A stretch of DNA of 64,000 nt from NCBI RefSeq assembly GCF_004745805.1, contig NZ_SRLQ01000014.1, positions 124,001 to 188,000 of the forward strand, read 5' to 3'. Source of the stretch: Mycolicibacterium sp. CH28. Its GTDB lineage: Bacteria > Actinomycetota > Actinomycetes > Mycobacteriales > Mycobacteriaceae. Positions 24,604 to 33,658 of this stretch are shown piece by piece (position 1 is the stretch's first letter; every line of letters starts with the position of its first letter). The translations under genes and the position numbers were made by a program. The notes beneath the pieces were generated by a model. It was not told the DNA's origin, searched no databases, and worked only from the letters and a program-made list of their open reading frames with translations.

Positions 24604-24997
24604 ACAGATCGCCTTCCCCAGTGGCAGCCGCGTGGTCAGCGCCGCGGCCATGGAAGCCGACAACGCCGCCGACGCAGGTGGGGCCTCCGGGGCGCTCTCC
24701 CGCGGGACCGCCGCCGCGGCAGGCGGGATGTGGATGGGGGTCAGTGCGCTTCCCCCCGGCCATCACTCCGTCGCCCACCACCACCAGGGGCAGACGACCA
24801 TCGTCTGCATCATCTCCGGTGCCATGCGGTTCCTGGTCGAGGGCCCCGACGGTGAGGAGGACTTCACCGCAGGGCCCGGCCAGATCGTCGTTGTTCCAGG
24901 AGGTTTGGTGCACCGCGAAGAGAACCCCGGTGACGTCCCGTGCCTGTGCGTGGTGGCGCGCAATGCCGAAGAGCCCGCTGTCGTCAACGTCGTCTGA
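24587..24997 (+). CDS. Small cupin-domain protein
   Basis: A 136-residue single-domain cupin. The barrel motifs are PPGHHSVAHHHQGQTTIVCIISG (candidate His metal ligands) and GPGQIVVVPGGLVHREENPG. Small cupins of this type are dioxygenases, isomerases or storage/sensor proteins. Its place between RidA and the Rieske oxygenase suggests a catabolic step or metal-dependent sensing. The start overlaps the ridA-like gene by 17 bases, supporting cotranscription. The precise reaction is not deducible. Confidence 0.85.
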   Translation: MSSSAEQIAFPSGSRVVSAAAMEADNAADAGGASGALSRGTAAAAGGMWMGVSALPPGHHSVAHHHQGQTTIVCIISGAMRFLVEGPDGEEDFTAGPGQIVVVPGGLVHREENPGDVPCLCVVARNAEEPAVVNVV

Positions 24998-25035
24998 GCG
25001 GATCACACACCATCCCTGTCCTAGGAGCCTCCGCC

Positions 25036-26256
25036 ATGAACCAGCTGTCCGCCCAACTGCACGACATCCTCGGCGCACTGGACGCCGAATCGACCGACTA
25101 CACGACCGCGCGCACCATGCCGGCCGGCGTCTACACCTCCGAGGAGTTCTATGAATTCGAGAAGGAGGCCGTCTTCGCCAGGGAGTGGCTCTGTCTGGGA
25201 CATGTCAGCCAGATCCCGAATGAGGGTGACTACTTCACCATCCAGGTGGCCGACGAGCCGCTGATCGTCGTGCGCGGTTCAGACGGTGTCGTGCGGGTGA
25301 TGTCGTCGATCTGCCAGCACCGCGGCTACCCGGTGACCGTCGACGGTGACAAGGGCAATGCCAAGCAGTTCCGCTGCGCCTACCACTACTGGGCCTATGA
25401 CCTGAAGGGCGATCTGATCGCCGCCCCGGAGATGACACGGACGTGCCCGCTGGCCCAGTTACGCAGTGAGACGGCTCTGCCGCAGCTCAAGGTCGAGATC
25501 TGGTTCGGGATGATCTTCGCCAACATGAACCCCGATGCGGCTGCCCTGGCACCGACGTTGGGCAAGTTGGGTACCGAGATGGAGGCCTACGACGTCGGCA
25601 ACCTCCAGGTCGTCAAGACCATGGAATACAAGAATCAGCCGTGGAACTGGAAGGGCATGCACGAGAACGCCCTCGAGCCGTACCACACGTCGTTCGTGCA
25701 TCAGGGCTACCACGACATGGCGCCGGCCTCGATGGCCGAGTTCCTACCCTGGGATGACACCGACGGGCAGGTCATGCACCCCACCCGCTACCGCTGGATG
25801 GACGCCGGGTTCAACCCCACCGGCAAGGTGATCTTGCCGATCCTGCCCAACCTGTCCGAAGAGCGCCGCAAACGCATCGTGTTCGCCTCGGTGTTGCCGA
25901 CGGTGTTCTTCGCGCTCAGCCCCGATCAGGTCTTCTATTTCCTGATCACCCCGGAGTCGGCCAATTCGATGACCCTGCGGATGGCGTGGCTGTTTCCCGA
26001 AAGCTCCATCAAGTCACCGGGTTTCCAGTGGGCGTTCGATATGCAGAACGCCGTCAACGAGGTGATCAACGAGCAGGACATCTACTCCAACACCCGCATG
26101 CAATGGGGACAGCGCTCCCGGTATACCAAGCGTGGTCGCTACAGCTGGCAGGAAGGCACCCTGCCCCAGATGAACCGGTGGCTGACGCTGCGCTACCTGA
26201 AGTACGCCGCCGAACTCGACCCGCGCTACGCCGACTTGCTCGCCACCGTCGGCTGA
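25036..26256 (+). CDS. Rieske non-haem iron oxygenase, alpha subunit
   Basis: A 406-residue aromatic-ring-hydroxylating or N/O-demethylating oxygenase. The Rieske [2Fe-2S] ligands are C93-x-H95 (ICQHRGYP) and C114-x2-H117 (CAYHYW). The mononuclear iron site has HENALEPYHTSFVHQ with H217 and H222; the carboxylate ligand is in the C-terminal half. The start at 25036 follows AGGAG; the frame opens earlier at 24940 inside the cupin gene. No ferredoxin or reductase gene is in the window, so electrons must come from elsewhere. Central enzyme of this catabolic operon. Confidence 0.92.
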   Translation: MNQLSAQLHDILGALDAESTDYTTARTMPAGVYTSEEFYEFEKEAVFAREWLCLGHVSQIPNEGDYFTIQVADEPLIVVRGSDGVVRVMSSICQHRGYPVTVDGDKGNAKQFRCAYHYWAYDLKGDLIAAPEMTRTCPLAQLRSETALPQLKVEIWFGMIFANMNPDAAALAPTLGKLGTEMEAYDVGNLQVVKTMEYKNQPWNWKGMHENALEPYHTSFVHQGYHDMAPASMAEFLPWDDTDGQVMHPTRYRWMDAGFNPTGKVILPILPNLSEERRKRIVFASVLPTVFFALSPDQVFYFLITPESANSMTLRMAWLFPESSIKSPGFQWAFDMQNAVNEVINEQDIYSNTRMQWGQRSRYTKRGRYSWQEGTLPQMNRWLTLRYLKYAAELDPRYADLLATVG

Positions 26257-26286
26257 TCGGGACGCCGGATTCGTGACGGAGCCAAC

Positions 26287-27120
26287 GTGACACAGCTCGT
26301 CCTGGGGGCCGACCCCGCCGTCGCCCCGACGTCGGCTGCGGGGCGGGCGGTATCGCCGGCCCGGAAGGCAGTCGGCAGGGCGGCGCGTGTCGCACTGGAT
26401 GCGTTGTGGCCGTTGGCACTTCTGCTTCTGGCCTGGTGGTTGTGGGTGCGTCTGGCGAACCTGCCGCCCGCGGTGGCGCCCGACCCGACGGATGTGCTGG
26501 CCTACATCGCGCACCAGCCGAGGAGCTTCGCGGCCGACGCATGGCACACCATCGAGGTGGTGGTCGGCGGCATGGTGCTCGGGGTCGTAGCCGGGGCACT
26601 GTTGGCTACGGTGTCGTGGTTCTCGCCGGCGGCGCGGGCGATGATCAGCGGACCCGCGCTGTTGACCCAGTGTCTGCCGGTGGCGGTGATATCACCCATC
26701 CTGGCAAGGGTTTTCGGGTACAGCACCGCCACCATCGTGATCATCACCGCGTTGATCGCTTTTTTCCCCGTCCTGGTGTTCACCACGTCGGGACTGCTGG
26801 CAGTGCCTCCCGGGTCCTCGGACCTGTTCACGGTCCTGGGGGCGCGGCGCTGGCAGCGGTTCATTCGGTTGGCTGCACCGGCGGCGTTGCCGCGCACCCT
26901 TGTCTCGCTGCGGCTGTCGATCGTGGCGGCGGTGGCTGGAGCCATGCTCGCGCAGTGGATCATGGGCACCGACGGTCTCGGTTACCGCCTGATCGTGGCG
27001 CAGTCCTCGTACCGCACCGCAGAGGCGTGGGCCTGCTCCGCAGTGTCGATCGCCCTGTCGGTTCTCCTCTACTCCCTGGTCGCCAGCCTATGTCGTCTGG
27101 TCAGCGAGCGATTCGACTAA
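26287..27120 (+). CDS. ABC transporter permease, SsuC/TauC/NMT1-type system
   Basis: A 277-residue membrane permease with about six hydrophobic segments and the EAA-like loop LFTVLGARRWQRFIRLAAPAALPRTLVSL near residue 185, which contacts the ATPase. Similar permeases move nitrate, sulfonates, taurine, hydroxymethylpyrimidine precursors or aromatic acids. The GTG start is 30 bases after the oxygenase gene, so import is wired to catabolism. A second permease gene lies at 29068, so the membrane part is probably a heterodimer. Confidence 0.9.
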   Translation: MTQLVLGADPAVAPTSAAGRAVSPARKAVGRAARVALDALWPLALLLLAWWLWVRLANLPPAVAPDPTDVLAYIAHQPRSFAADAWHTIEVVVGGMVLGVVAGALLATVSWFSPAARAMISGPALLTQCLPVAVISPILARVFGYSTATIVIITALIAFFPVLVFTTSGLLAVPPGSSDLFTVLGARRWQRFIRLAAPAALPRTLVSLRLSIVAAVAGAMLAQWIMGTDGLGYRLIVAQSSYRTAEAWACSAVSIALSVLLYSLVASLCRLVSERFD

Positions 27121-27153
27121 CCCCAACACCTCGACCCACGATCTGGAGCACCC

Positions 27154-28248
27154 GTGTCAATCAGCCACTCTCGTCGAGCCCTTCCCGCCCCCGTATCGCG
27201 CCGGATGTTCCTCGGTGCCCTCGGTATGGGCGGTGTCGCCGTAGCCGCGACGCCATTGCTGGCCGCCTGCGGATCCCCGAGTGGGGGTGGGGCGTCGGCA
27301 AGCTCGGCCGCGGCGTCGGATGCGGCGACGACCAACCTCTCGATCCAACTGGCCTGGGTTCCCGATACCGAGTACGCCCCGTTGTTCCTGGCCGACACCA
27401 ACGGCCACTACAAGGCCGAGAATGTGGCGGTCTCCTTCATCCCCGGTGGTTCGGACATCGGTGCCATCGAGGGCATCGTCGCCGGGGGCAAGGCCGATAT
27501 CGGTATCGCCACCGACATCACCACGGTTGTCGCCGCTGCCGCCGACGGCAACCCGTTGGTCAACATCGGTGCGCTCTACCAGAGCAATCTCAACGTGCTG
27601 ATGTCCAACTACAAGACGCCGATCACCAAGGTCGCCGAGCTCAAGGGCAAGCGGATGGGCGGGCCGCAGGGCATACAGAGCAAGTTCGACGCCATCTTCA
27701 CCCTCAATGGCATGACGCCGGACTACACGTTCATCCCGACCGGTTACGGCCCGGACGCGTTGATCAACGGCGACTGTGATGTGCTCGCCGGTTTCATCAC
27801 CGACGAAGCGTTGTCCTACAAGGCAGTCGAAGGGCATATGCCGGGGATCTTGTCCTTCACCGACGCCGGCCTGCCGGCCTACACCCTGCCGATCTTCGTC
27901 ACCGCCGATACGTTGCACCACAAGCGCGATGCCCTGAAGGGGTTCCTCGCGGCGACGCTCAAGGGCTTCGCCGAGGACATCGCCGACCCGACGGCGGGCC
28001 CGAAGCTGGCCGTCGATACCTACGGCAAAGATGCCGGCCTGTCCCTGGACAGCGAGATCGAGCACAACGCCGCCTACGTGCCGTTGGCGAGCAGTGACGC
28101 GACCAAGGAACACGGCCTGCTGTGGATCGACGAAACCTACCTGGCCGGGCCGATCTACAAGGGCATGGAGGCATCCGGTCTGAAGACGACCGATCCCAGC
28201 AAGGTCGTCGACATGTCGTTGCTGCGTGAATTGCACAGCGGCTCATAG
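27154..28248 (+). CDS. ABC transporter substrate-binding lipoprotein, NMT1/THI5-like
   Basis: A 364-residue solute-binding protein. The signal has a twin-arginine motif (SRRMFLGALGMGG) and a lipobox (PLLAAC, Cys39), so it is likely a Tat-exported lipoprotein. The mature part begins with NLSIQLAWVPDTEYAPLFLADTNGHYK and has VSFIPGGSDIGAIEGIVAGGKADIGIA, the NMT1/SsuA pattern for binding pyrimidine-like, sulfonate or aromatic acids. It would supply the ligand for the pathway in this operon. Its stop overlaps the GTG start of the ATPase by one base. Confidence 0.92.
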   Translation: MSISHSRRALPAPVSRRMFLGALGMGGVAVAATPLLAACGSPSGGGASASSAAASDAATTNLSIQLAWVPDTEYAPLFLADTNGHYKAENVAVSFIPGGSDIGAIEGIVAGGKADIGIATDITTVVAAAADGNPLVNIGALYQSNLNVLMSNYKTPITKVAELKGKRMGGPQGIQSKFDAIFTLNGMTPDYTFIPTGYGPDALINGDCDVLAGFITDEALSYKAVEGHMPGILSFTDAGLPAYTLPIFVTADTLHHKRDALKGFLAATLKGFAEDIADPTAGPKLAVDTYGKDAGLSLDSEIEHNAAYVPLASSDATKEHGLLWIDETYLAGPIYKGMEASGLKTTDPSKVVDMSLLRELHSGS

Positions 28249-29075
28249 TGACTGTGACCACGCACGAGCCCGGCGGGCAGCAGACGGTTCGTGGCGCCGC
28301 GATCGACATCGACTACGTCGGCAAGGTGTACCCGATGCGGCGGGGGCGGTCGGTACAGGCGATCAGTGACGTCGCGCTCAAGGTCAAGCCCGGCGAGTTC
28401 ATCGCGCTGATCGGCCCGTCGGGCTGCGGTAAGTCGACACTGCTGCGGATGATCGCCTCGTTGGAGGAGCCGACCACCGGTGCGGTTCGGGTCGGTGGTG
28501 CCGACCCGCGTGAACTGGCCGCCAAACACCGCCTCGGCGTGGCCTTCCAGGACAACGCGTTACTGCCGTGGCTGACCGTTTACAACAACCTCGCCCTGCC
28601 GTTCCGGGTGGCGCGCCGGCGGGTGGACAAACAACGGATCGCCGAACTCATCGCGTTGGTGGGCTTGTCGGGTTTCGAAGACGCCCGGCCCAAGCAACTG
28701 TCCGGTGGTATGCGGCAACGAGTGTCGATCGCCCGCTCGATCATGTTGGAGCCGGAGGTGCTGCTGCTCGACGAGCCGTTCGGTGCGCTGGACGCGGTCA
28801 CCCGGCGTCGGCTCAACGCCGAGCTGCAACGGATCTGGATGGCCGACCCGGTCACGACGGTGCTGGTGACCCACGACGTCGACGAGGCGCTGCTGTTGGC
28901 CGACCGGGTGGTGGTCCTGTCGCCTCGGCCGGGCCGGGTCAGCAAGATCCGGGACGTCCCGTTCGCCCGGCCCCGCACCACCGAGGTGACCCGGTCACCG
29001 GAATTCCACGCCATGGTCGACGAATTGACCGCCGACCTCGACACCCTGAGCGCCAGGCCGGACGGCGGTGGCTGA
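28248..29075 (+). CDS. ABC transporter ATP-binding protein, SsuB/TauB/NrtD-type
   Basis: A 275-residue ATPase with Walker A GPSGCGKST (residues 56-64), Q-loop FQDNALLPWLTV, signature LSGGMRQRV, Walker B VLLLDEPFGALD and the switch VLVTHDVDEALLLADRV. The LSGGMRQRV form is typical for nitrate/sulfonate/taurine/NMT1 importers. The GTG start overlaps the binding-protein stop and its end overlaps the next permease by eight bases. Confidence 0.94.
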   Translation: MTVTTHEPGGQQTVRGAAIDIDYVGKVYPMRRGRSVQAISDVALKVKPGEFIALIGPSGCGKSTLLRMIASLEEPTTGAVRVGGADPRELAAKHRLGVAFQDNALLPWLTVYNNLALPFRVARRRVDKQRIAELIALVGLSGFEDARPKQLSGGMRQRVSIARSIMLEPEVLLLDEPFGALDAVTRRRLNAELQRIWMADPVTTVLVTHDVDEALLLADRVVVLSPRPGRVSKIRDVPFARPRTTEVTRSPEFHAMVDELTADLDTLSARPDGGG

Positions 29076-29832
29076 GGCCGGGGTGGACCGGGCGGTCAGC
29101 GCACGGGTCTATGCCGGGATCGGCCTGTTCGTCATGGTTGTGGTGTGGCACGTCGTTGCGGTCTCCCGGGTCTTCGGGTCGACGGTGTCCTCGCCCACGG
29201 CGGTGCTGCGGGTGCTCGCGGACGACAAGCGCCGCGCCACCCTCCTCGCGGGGGTCAGGGTCACGATGCTGGAGTCGCTTCAGGGCTTCGTGTGGGCGTT
29301 GGTGGCCGCCGCGATCGTCGCCCTGATCGCCACGCTGGTGCCCGTCGTGCGTCGCGGCAGCGACCAGTTGGGCACCATCGAGAGCGCTATTCCGTTCGTG
29401 TCGCTGGCGCCGATCCTGCTGGCATTGTTCGACCGCGACATGGTGCCGTCGGCCATGGCTGCGTGCACGGCGTACTTCCCGCTGTATCTGGCTTTCGTGT
29501 CCGGTCTGGCCGCCGGTCCGCGTAGCGCGATCGACCTGCTGACGGTGCTCGGAGCGTCGCGGTGGTCGGTGTTGTTGCGGGCCAGGATCCCGGCGGGGCT
29601 GCCGGTGCTGACCACCGGCATGAAAGTGGCGATGCCACTGGCGATCGTCGGTGCCGTGATCGGCGAATGGTTCGGCAGCAACGGGGGTGTGGGTCCGATC
29701 TTGCTCGTCGCGATGCGCAACTATCAGATGCCGACGATGTGGGCGGCCGTCGTTGCCACCATGGCGCTGGCGTTGGGTCTGTACGGATTGTGTGTGGTCG
29801 TCGACAGGATCGTCGTCGCCCGGTTCGGTTGA
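29068..29832 (+). CDS. ABC transporter permease, second subunit
   Basis: A 254-residue permease with about six membrane segments and the coupling-loop sequence LLTVLGASRWSVLLRARIPAGLPVLTTGMKVA near residue 160. It is only distantly like the first permease (26287). The start is GTG, overlapping the ATPase gene. It is the last gene of the operon, convergent with the response regulator, 12 bases apart. Confidence 0.9.
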   Translation: MAEAGVDRAVSARVYAGIGLFVMVVVWHVVAVSRVFGSTVSSPTAVLRVLADDKRRATLLAGVRVTMLESLQGFVWALVAAAIVALIATLVPVVRRGSDQLGTIESAIPFVSLAPILLALFDRDMVPSAMAACTAYFPLYLAFVSGLAAGPRSAIDLLTVLGASRWSVLLRARIPAGLPVLTTGMKVAMPLAIVGAVIGEWFGSNGGVGPILLVAMRNYQMPTMWAAVVATMALALGLYGLCVVVDRIVVARFG

Positions 29833-29844
29833 CTGTCCGGTGCC

Positions 29845-30525
29845 TCAGCGCCACTGGTAGCGGGTAGAGGGGCGGCCGGTCTTGCCGTACTCGGTGAGGC
29901 GGGTGAGCGTGCCGTCGTCGGCGAGGCGTTCCAGGTAGCGCCACGCGGTCACCCGCGAGACGCCCACCAGTTTGGCGGCCTCGTCGGCGGTCAGGCCCTC
30001 GGCGCGGTCGCGGACGGCGCGGGCGATCTCGTCGGTGGTGGCCGGCGCCGCTCCCTTGGGGGACACCGTCTTGTCGGTGCTGATTCGCAGTTCGGCCAGA
30101 GCCCGGTCCACCTCGGCCTGGCTGGCCGCGTCGATTCCGGCCGGCAGAGCGCTGCGGTAACGCCGGTAACGCTCGAGCCGGTCGCGAAAGGCCGCGAAGG
30201 TGAACGGCTTCAGTAGGTAGGCCAGCGCACCGTGCGCGACCGCGGCGCGCACCATCTCCAGGTCACGCTCGGAGGTGATCGCGATGATGTCGGGGGCAGG
30301 GCGCAGACCCGACAACGCCGATGCCAGCGAGATGCCGCTGGCATCGGGCAGGCCGAGATCGAGCAGCACGAGGTCGACGGGGGAGTCCGCTTCGGCGGCG
30401 ATCCGCATCGCGTCACGTGCCGTGTTGGCCACCCCGGCGACGGTAAACCCTTCCAGCCGAGTCAGATACGTGCGGTGCGCCTCGGCGATGAGCGGCTCGT
30501 CCTCGACGATCAGCACCCGGATCAT
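29845..30525 (-). CDS. Response regulator, DcuR/CitB family
   Basis: A 226-residue two-component regulator. The receiver domain has MIRVLIVEDEPLIAEAHR, the phospho-acceptor Asp in DLVLLDLGLPDASG and the conserved Lys in YLLKPFTFAAF. The C-terminus has the winged/HTH region LTADEAAKLVGVSRVTAWRYLERL. The start at 30525 overlaps the kinase stop (ATGA), while a much longer reading of the same frame runs through the kinase gene and is rejected. Together with the kinase it resembles C4-dicarboxylate/citrate sensing systems and probably controls dctA. Confidence 0.92.
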   Translation of the reverse strand: MIRVLIVEDEPLIAEAHRTYLTRLEGFTVAGVANTARDAMRIAAEADSPVDLVLLDLGLPDASGISLASALSGLRPAPDIIAITSERDLEMVRAAVAHGALAYLLKPFTFAAFRDRLERYRRYRSALPAGIDAASQAEVDRALAELRISTDKTVSPKGAAPATTDEIARAVRDRAEGLTADEAAKLVGVSRVTAWRYLERLADDGTLTRLTEYGKTGRPSTRYQWR

Positions 30526-32066
30526 CGGTCGGTCCCGTCGATGGCAACGGTGACCACCGAGCCGTAGGTGACGTCGGCGCTCAGCGTGCCGCCGTGTCGG
30601 TTGACGATCTGGGCGACCAGTGCCAGCCCCAGTCCCTGATGTCCTTCGTCGCCGACGGATTTCGTCGAGTAGCCGCGCTGCAGTGCGCGGCCGAAGGTGT
30701 CGGGGTCCATCCCCGGGCCGCTGTCGGCGACCTGGATCAGCAGCCGCTGGTCGGTCTGGGTGACGGTGACCTCCACCCAGGGGTCGTCGCGGTCGCAGGC
30801 GTCCATCGCGTTGTCGATGAGGTTGCCCAGCACGGTGACCATCTCCTGCGGGCTCAGCAGCGACTCCGCCGGAAGGTGGGTTTCCTCGGTGATCGTCAGC
30901 TCGACACCGCGTTCGTCGGCTTCGGCGGTCTTGCCCAGCAGCAGCGCGACCAAAGCGGGTTCGCCGACGGCGTCGGAGATCCGGTCGACGAGCTGTTGGG
31001 ACAGCGCCAGTTCCTGGGTGGCGAATTTGACGGCCTCCTCGGGGCGGCCCATTTCGACCAGCGTCACCACGGTGTGCAGTTTGTTGGCCGATTCGTGCGC
31101 CTGGGCGCGCAGCGAGTCGGCGAACACCTGCAGCGAGCTCAATTCGCCCAGTGCGCCTTGAAGTTCGGTGCGATCGCGGATGGTGACCACTTCGGACTCC
31201 GAGGCGCTGACCTGACTGCGGTTGACCACCAGCACCCGGTCCTCGGTGAGGCGGACCTCGTCGCGCACGCCGGGGTCCTTGCCGCGCAGGAACTCCGGGA
31301 GGTCGGCGCGGCTGATCGGGCCGGGGGGCAGGGTCAGCAGCCGGCGGGCTTCGTCGTTGGCCAGGGCCACACCGTCGTGGTCGAGCACGATGAGCCCTTC
31401 GGAGACCGAGTGCAGGATCGCGTCGTGATGGTCGTACATGACGCGCAGCTCGTCGGGTGCCAGGCCGCGAGTCTGGCGCAGGATCCGTCGCCGGATTGCC
31501 CAGATGCCGACGAAGGACAATGCCAGGGCTGCGACGCCAAAGGCTGCGATCGCCGGCCACTGTGCGCGCCAGCGCGCGGCCAGACTTTCCCGGGTGATGC
31601 CCGCGGCCACCAGCCCGATGATCCGTCCTTGCCCGTCACGCACCGGTGCGATGGTGCGAATCGACGGGCCCAGCGTGCCCGTGTAGGTCTCGGTGAACGT
31701 CTCGCCGCGCAGGGCCGGTTCGATGGTGCCGATATAGGGCGCGCCGATCAGGGCGGGATTGGTGTGGGTGAATCGGGTGCGGTCGGGAGCCATGATCGTG
31801 ATGAAGGCGATGTCGGTGCCCTTGCGGACGGCCTCGGTGACCGGCTGCAGAACCTCTGCGGCGTCGCCACTTTCGATGGCTCGCGCGGTGGAGGGGGAGT
31901 CGGCCAGCGAGACGGCGATGGCAGTGACCTTCTCCCGGGCCGCCGCGTCGCCATCGCGGCGCGCGTCGAACAGGGCGACGGCACTGCCGGCGAGCACCAC
32001 CAGCACGATCACCGCGGCTTGCAGGGCGAACGCCTGCCCGGCCAGCGAGCGGGGGAGTACGGCCAT
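30522..32066 (-). CDS. Sensor histidine kinase, DcuS/CitA family
   Basis: A 514-residue membrane kinase. Two membrane helices (residues ~10-32 and ~170-190) flank an extracytoplasmic Cache-like sensor (~35-170, containing TIMAPDRTRFTHTNPALIG). A PAS domain (HHDAILHSVSEGLIVLDHDGVALAN) follows. The H-box is AQAHESANKLHTVV, and the ATPase domain has NLIDNAMDACD and DSGPGMD. The order matches the citrate/malate/fumarate sensor family. It is divergent from dctA by 105 bp and is cotranscribed with the response regulator. Confidence 0.92.
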   Translation of the reverse strand: MAVLPRSLAGQAFALQAAVIVLVVLAGSAVALFDARRDGDAAAREKVTAIAVSLADSPSTARAIESGDAAEVLQPVTEAVRKGTDIAFITIMAPDRTRFTHTNPALIGAPYIGTIEPALRGETFTETYTGTLGPSIRTIAPVRDGQGRIIGLVAAGITRESLAARWRAQWPAIAAFGVAALALSFVGIWAIRRRILRQTRGLAPDELRVMYDHHDAILHSVSEGLIVLDHDGVALANDEARRLLTLPPGPISRADLPEFLRGKDPGVRDEVRLTEDRVLVVNRSQVSASESEVVTIRDRTELQGALGELSSLQVFADSLRAQAHESANKLHTVVTLVEMGRPEEAVKFATQELALSQQLVDRISDAVGEPALVALLLGKTAEADERGVELTITEETHLPAESLLSPQEMVTVLGNLIDNAMDACDRDDPWVEVTVTQTDQRLLIQVADSGPGMDPDTFGRALQRGYSTKSVGDEGHQGLGLALVAQIVNRHGGTLSADVTYGSVVTVAIDGTDR

Positions 32067-32100
32067 TGCTCACCTTCGGGTTGAACGTAATGAACTAAAG

Positions 32101-32116
32101 CGTGACCTGGCTCACG
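32101..32116. promoter_or_regulatory. CRP-like binding site upstream of dctA
   Basis: CGTGACCTGGCTCACG is a perfect palindrome (arms CGTGA/TCACG, 6-base spacer) that fits the GTGA-N6-TCAC core of cAMP receptor protein sites. It lies between the divergent kinase and dctA genes, 56 bases before the dctA ATG, and could serve either. Confidence 0.55.
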
Positions 32117-32171
32117 TGCTGTTTGACCATCCTTGCAGACCCAATGCAGGTGACTCGGAAGGAAACCGCTC

Positions 32172-33548
32172 ATGACCACGGTTCTGAATCGTCCCCGAGG
32201 CGACGACACGCCCGCCTCGCCCAAGCGGCGCGACCGGACCCACTGGCTGTACCTGGCGGTCATCGCAGCGGTCATCGGTGGCGTGATCGTGGGCTTGGTT
32301 GCCCCGGGGGTTGGCAAGCAGGTCGGCGTGCTCGGCACCATGTTCGTCAGCCTGATCAAGATGATGATCGCTCCGGTGATCTTCTGCACGATCGTGCTGG
32401 GCATCGGGTCGGTGCGCAAGGCGGCCACAGTCGGCAAGGTGGGCGGTCTTGCGTTCGTCTACTTCCTGGCGATGTCGACGGTCGCGCTGGCCATCGGCCT
32501 GCTGGTGGGCAACCTACTGCATCCCGGCAGCACGCTGAAGCTGTCCGAGTCGGCGGCCGGTAAGGGCTCGGAGCTGGCCGAGAAGGCCCACCAGTCCGGC
32601 GGGGTCATGGACTTCATCCAGCACATCATCCCGACGTCGCTGTTCTCCTCGCTGACCGAGGGCAATGTGCTGCAGGCGCTGTTCGTGGCGCTGCTGGTCG
32701 GGTTCGCCATCCAGGCGATGGGGCACACCGGCGAGCCGATCCTGCGCGGGGTGGAGCACCTGCAGCGGCTGGTGTTCAAGATCCTGGCAATGGTGTTGTG
32801 GCTGGCGCCGATCGGTGCCTTCGGCGCGATCGCCAATGTGGTGGGCCAGACCGGCTGGAGCGCGGTGACCAACCTGCTGACGTTGATGTTCGGCTTCTAC
32901 GTGACGTGCATCGTGTTCGTCTTCGGGGTGCTCGGGACGCTGCTGCGCATGGTGTCGGGGGTGTCGATCTTCAAGCTCGTGCGCTACCTGGCGCGGGAGT
33001 ACCTGCTGATCTTCGCGACATCCTCCTCGGAGTCGGCGCTGCCGCGGCTGATCGCCAAGATGGAGCACTTGGGTGTGCAGCAGAGCACGGTGGGTGTTGT
33101 TGTGCCGACTGGATATTCGTTCAACCTCGACGGGACCGCGATCTATCTGACGATGGCCTCGCTGTTCATCGCCGACGCGCTGGGCAGCCCGCTGTCGGTG
33201 GGGCAGCAGATCGGTCTGCTGGTGTTCATGATGGTGGCGTCCAAGGGTGCGGCCGGGGTCAGCGGGGCCGGGTTGGCCACGCTGGCCGGCGGGCTGCAGG
33301 CCCATCGTCCCGAGCTGCTCGACGGGGTGGGCCTGATCGTGGGGATCGACCGGTTCATGTCCGAGGCGCGTGCGGTGACCAACTTCTCCGGTAACGCGGT
33401 GGCCACCCTGCTGGTCGGCTCGTGGACCAAGACCGTCGACATGGTCAAGGTCAACTCGGTGCTCTCGGGTAAGGATCCGTTCGACGAGGTCACCATGCTC
33501 GACAACGATCACTCGCGGTCACAGCACAAGGAGGCGATCGCCGCCTGA
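32172..33548 (+). CDS. dctA: C4-dicarboxylate:cation symporter DctA
   Basis: A 458-residue DAACS-family carrier for succinate, fumarate and malate. Family motifs include FVSLIKMMIAPVIFCTIVLGI, FATSSSESALPRLIAKMEHLG (serine-rich hairpin), PTGYSFNLDGTAIYLTMASLFIADA and GIDRFMSEARAVTNFSGNAVATL. The ATG at 32172 has GGAAGGAAA just upstream. It is divergent from the DcuSR-like pair, the usual arrangement for its control. Two hairpins follow the gene. Confidence 0.95.
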   Translation: MTTVLNRPRGDDTPASPKRRDRTHWLYLAVIAAVIGGVIVGLVAPGVGKQVGVLGTMFVSLIKMMIAPVIFCTIVLGIGSVRKAATVGKVGGLAFVYFLAMSTVALAIGLLVGNLLHPGSTLKLSESAAGKGSELAEKAHQSGGVMDFIQHIIPTSLFSSLTEGNVLQALFVALLVGFAIQAMGHTGEPILRGVEHLQRLVFKILAMVLWLAPIGAFGAIANVVGQTGWSAVTNLLTLMFGFYVTCIVFVFGVLGTLLRMVSGVSIFKLVRYLAREYLLIFATSSSESALPRLIAKMEHLGVQQSTVGVVVPTGYSFNLDGTAIYLTMASLFIADALGSPLSVGQQIGLLVFMMVASKGAAGVSGAGLATLAGGLQAHRPELLDGVGLIVGIDRFMSEARAVTNFSGNAVATLLVGSWTKTVDMVKVNSVLSGKDPFDEVTMLDNDHSRSQHKEAIAA

Positions 33549-33557
33549 TCCGGTGCT

Positions 33558-33597
33558 CACGACAACCCGGGACGGCCCTGGCCCCCGGGGTGTCGTG
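33558..33597 (+). terminator. Long hairpin after dctA (no T-run)
   Basis: Arms CACGACA-ACCCGGG and CCCGGGG-TGTCGTG form a very stable stem starting 10 bases after the dctA stop. It lacks a T-tract, a form often proposed for mycobacterial termination. Confidence 0.55.
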
Positions 33598-33621
33598 CTG
33601 TTGGGGGTGGTCGCGACACGG

Positions 33622-33658
33622 AAAAAGCCCGGCTGGTCGGGGGGGTCGCCGGGCTTTC
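33622..33658. terminator. Second hairpin terminator after dctA
   Basis: The stem AAAGCCCGGC / GCCGGGCTTT encloses a G-rich loop. The left flank is AAAAA and the right end TTTCCC, so the U-run is better for the minus strand, but it can stop dctA read-through as well. The rest of 33659-33928 shows no gene. Confidence 0.7.

Noticed and set aside
29845..31560. A 571-residue minus-strand reading of the response-regulator frame
   Set aside because: It runs through the histidine kinase gene in the wrong frame. The true start at 30525 overlaps the kinase stop by ATGA.
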